DNA from: Ignavibacteria bacterium UBA6906
GTDB lineage: Bacteria; Bacteroidota; Ignavibacteria; UBA10030; UBA6906
DNA: 15,232 bases
NCBI GenBank assembly: GCA_002451155.1
Contig: DKBG01000044.1
Coordinates: forward strand, 1 to 15,232
Reading direction: 5' to 3'
The notes below the pieces were generated by a model. The model was not told where the DNA came from. It saw only the letters and a program-made list of their open reading frames with translations, and ran no database searches. Below, piece after piece: positions 13,493 to 15,232 of this stretch; position 1 is the stretch's first letter, and every line of letters begins with the position of its first letter. Both the position numbers and the translations under genes were made by a program.

Positions 13493-15232
13493 CTATTTCA
13501 TGAAGAGCATCTTGCGGACAATGACACCTGCGCGCGTGGAGAGCTTGTACAAATACACCCCGCTCGTACCGGGAATCTCCTCCCCCGGAGCAAAGGAAAT
13601 TGAATAGCTGCCAGGTTCGAGTTCTCCGTCAACGAGAGTCGCGAGTCTCTCGCCAAGGATTGAAAAAACCTCCAGCTTCGTCCGACCCCGTTCAGCGATT
13701 CCGAAGCGTATCATCGTCGACGGATTGAACGGATTGGGGTAATTCTGAGCGAGAGAGAACGACGCAGGTGTTGAAGGATTCCTGTCGATACCTGTTGCCA
13801 CTATAGAGAACGAGCGAACAGCAGAGAATGCAGTCGGGCCTCCCATCCGGGCACCCGCGCGCCAGTAGTAGGTCTTGCCCGGAAGAAATCCTGGCACAGA
13901 TAACGTCGTGTCAAGAAGGGTGGCATTATCTACCAGAATACCTGTGAGAAACGCAGGGTCTTCTCCCACCTGAAGATGGTAGGATGAGGCCCCGAGAAAG
14001 TTGCTCCAGACGAAGTTCACCGTGCCGTTCGCGAGCGCCGCTCCATCCAGGGGGGTCCAGAGAACCGGACCCGTCAATCCGGTTGTGAAACTCCAGACCG
14101 GCGCAAACGAGCCGTACTCCCCGCCAATCGCTGCCCGTACGCGCCAGTAATAGGTTGTCCCCGCAAGCAACCCGGAAACCTGCCTGCTTGTATCACTGAC
14201 GCTGGTATCGTCAACAGCGAAGCTCCCGGACAGTGCCGGATCAACAGACACCTGCAGGTGGTACCGGTTTGCGCCTGAAACGCGTGTCCAGAAGAACACG
14301 GGGCTTCCGGAGACACCGCTTGCCCCGTTCTCCGGCGCCAGCGTTGTCGGAACCCCTACCGACAGAATCTCAACCGTCCCCGCCGACGCAGTGATCGTCC
14401 GAAACGCTGAGGCAATAACGCGGCTGGTCGGTACAAAAGCAGAATCCTCCGCGAGCCCAAACGTGAAAGTGCGAGGCACCGATGTCATGAACCCGTTCAG
14501 GTCAGCGAGGCTCCGGCCGAATCCAAATACGGTCATCAGGTCATCCTGGGGCCGATAGGAATCCACATTCCCGTCATCCTGATGATTGACCAGGTAGAGG
14601 GTTCGTTTGAGGCCCCCATCGCCAAAGTACACCCACTCAGGGGGGGCAACGTCACCCTCCCAGGAATCTGATGCCGGAGTCCGCTGTCCGCTGGAGCGGA
14701 CAACGAAGTCTGTCGCAGCCTCAAACGATCCTCCCGGCGTACCCTCATAGAGAAACCAGTACCCCGTTCTCCCCTTTGTCACAAGGGTCATCTTCGCGTA
14801 GGTGGGATAGACATCCCAAAGACATTCCCACGGATCCAGCGGTTCAGTTGATTGCGTCCGGAACGTCAGCTTGACGGGGCCCCGGGAGACGATCGACGAT
14901 GTCGCATTGATGAAGACCGGATGAAAGAAACTCGATCCGGAAATGTCGAACACCATATTTGGAATTCCCCGGTAGCTTCCGCCAGACCCGCCGGTGGGAT
15001 GATACCCGATCCACTCCCTGTTTTCCTGGTCTCGCAGACCGGCGAAGCCGCCTCCCTGCTTGTGGTAATAGTAGGTAGCCCGGGGCGTCGCTATCATGTA
15101 GGAATTCTGCCCTTCAAAGAATACGTCGTCGGTCAATTCCACCTGGTCAGGGACCGTGGCCACCGGCGCCCCGGAGCCTGCAACGTCGAAATAGAGATGG
15201 AAATTCCGGGAGGTTCCTGCCGCAGTGAACCC
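13493..15232 (-). CDS. Exported protein with unrecognised N-terminal domain, two Fn3 domains and a T9SS C-terminal sorting domain (5' end cut by window edge)
   Basis: The frame is open to the right edge without a stop, so the true start and signal peptide lie outside; 579 residues are visible. A GTG at 15163 is in frame, but the 23 codons before it continue as sensible protein ('SRNFHLYFDVAGSG'), so it is probably internal. The visible N-domain (about 1-288) is rich in aromatics and glycine: 'YYYHKQGGGFAGL', 'DQENREWIGYHP', 'GIPNMVFD', 'YWFLYEGTPGG', 'PPEWVYFGDGGLKRTLYL', 'MTVFGFGR'. It looks like a beta-sandwich of a secreted carbohydrate-related protein, but I do not recognise a named family. 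Two Fn3-like domains follow (about 295-383 and 387-477), each with 'YHLQV' and 'TYYWR'. The tail (about 488-579) has 'NYPNPFNPST' and 'GVYLYKLST', ending KMLFMK; it is more diverged from the tails of the other two cargo proteins than those are from each other. It probably starts or lies within the same transcript as the genes that follow. Confidence 0.82.
   Translation of the reverse strand, partial: GFTAAGTSRNFHLYFDVAGSGAPVATVPDQVELTDDVFFEGQNSYMIATPRATYYYHKQGGGFAGLRDQENREWIGYHPTGGSGGSYRGIPNMVFDISGSSFFHPVFINATSSIVSRGPVKLTFRTQSTEPLDPWECLWDVYPTYAKMTLVTKGRTGYWFLYEGTPGGSFEAATDFVVRSSGQRTPASDSWEGDVAPPEWVYFGDGGLKRTLYLVNHQDDGNVDSYRPQDDLMTVFGFGRSLADLNGFMTSVPRTFTFGLAEDSAFVPTSRVIASAFRTITASAGTVEILSVGVPTTLAPENGASGVSGSPVFFWTRVSGANRYHLQVSVDPALSGSFAVDDTSVSDTSRQVSGLLAGTTYYWRVRAAIGGEYGSFAPVWSFTTGLTGPVLWTPLDGAALANGTVNFVWSNFLGASSYHLQVGEDPAFLTGILVDNATLLDTTLSVPGFLPGKTYYWRAGARMGGPTAFSAVRSFSIVATGIDRNPSTPASFSLAQNYPNPFNPSTMIRFGIAERGRTKLEVFSILGERLATLVDGELEPGSYSISFAPGEEIPGTSGVYLYKLSTRAGVIVRKMLFMK

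Noticed and set aside
1..15232. Defence system, CRISPR array, integrase, transposon or tRNA
   Set aside because: I looked for direct-repeat/spacer patterns, transposase or integrase motifs, nuclease/helicase motifs and cloverleaf sequences by eye and found none.

Overview
The window is an all-minus-strand gene block, read from right (base 15232) to left (base 1). It has nine protein genes: two are cut by the window edges and seven are complete. No RNA gene, mobile element, CRISPR array or phage gene was seen. All long plus-strand reading frames are shadows of the minus-strand genes.

Organism: three large exported proteins end in the ~90-residue C-terminal sorting domain typical of type IX secretion (T9SS) cargo. 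Each has an N-x-PNPFNP motif and a terminal 'GVYLY + x-V-x-(T/R)-K-M' segment. This points to the Bacteroidota/Ignavibacteriota/Chlorobiota side of the tree or a related candidate phylum of the FCB group. The base composition is clearly above 50% GC by eye, so an Ignavibacteria-like or uncultured lineage fits better than a classical low-GC Bacteroidetes. This placement is inference from protein style, not a phylogeny.

Layout in transcription order: (1) 15232-13493, 5'-cut exported protein with an unrecognised N-terminal domain, two fibronectin-III-like (Fn3) domains and a T9SS tail. (2) 13479-10585, exported protein with a ~320-residue conserved module, five Fn3-like repeats and a T9SS tail. 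(3) 10583-9672, family-2 glycosyltransferase, starting 1 nt after the cargo gene. (4) A 235-bp gap with a CRP/FNR-like palindrome. (5) 9436-8510, second family-2 glycosyltransferase. (6) 8444-5211, exported 1077-residue protein that reuses the same ~320-residue module between two Fn3 domains and two LamG-like domains. (7) 5126-3906, GT4-type glycosyltransferase. (8) 3904 (or 4027)-2390, MOP/PST polysaccharide flippase with no normal start codon at the expected place. (9) 2371-1145 and 1145-1 (3'-cut), two paralogous zinc-finger SAM methyltransferases joined by a TGATG overlap.

Working together: the glycosyltransferases, flippase and methyltransferases look like the middle of a surface-polysaccharide (O-antigen or exopolysaccharide) locus, in which a lipid-linked glycan is built and methylated in the cytoplasm and flipped outward. 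What is unusual is that three T9SS-type cargo proteins are interleaved with these genes, with tight junctions in places. In characterised T9SS bacteria, cargo with such tails is exported and can be anchored to an LPS-like glycan. A locus encoding both a glycan and its cargo is therefore an attractive hypothesis, but co-localisation is all the sequence shows. No sugar-nucleotide synthesis, polymerase, ligase or T9SS machinery gene is visible here.
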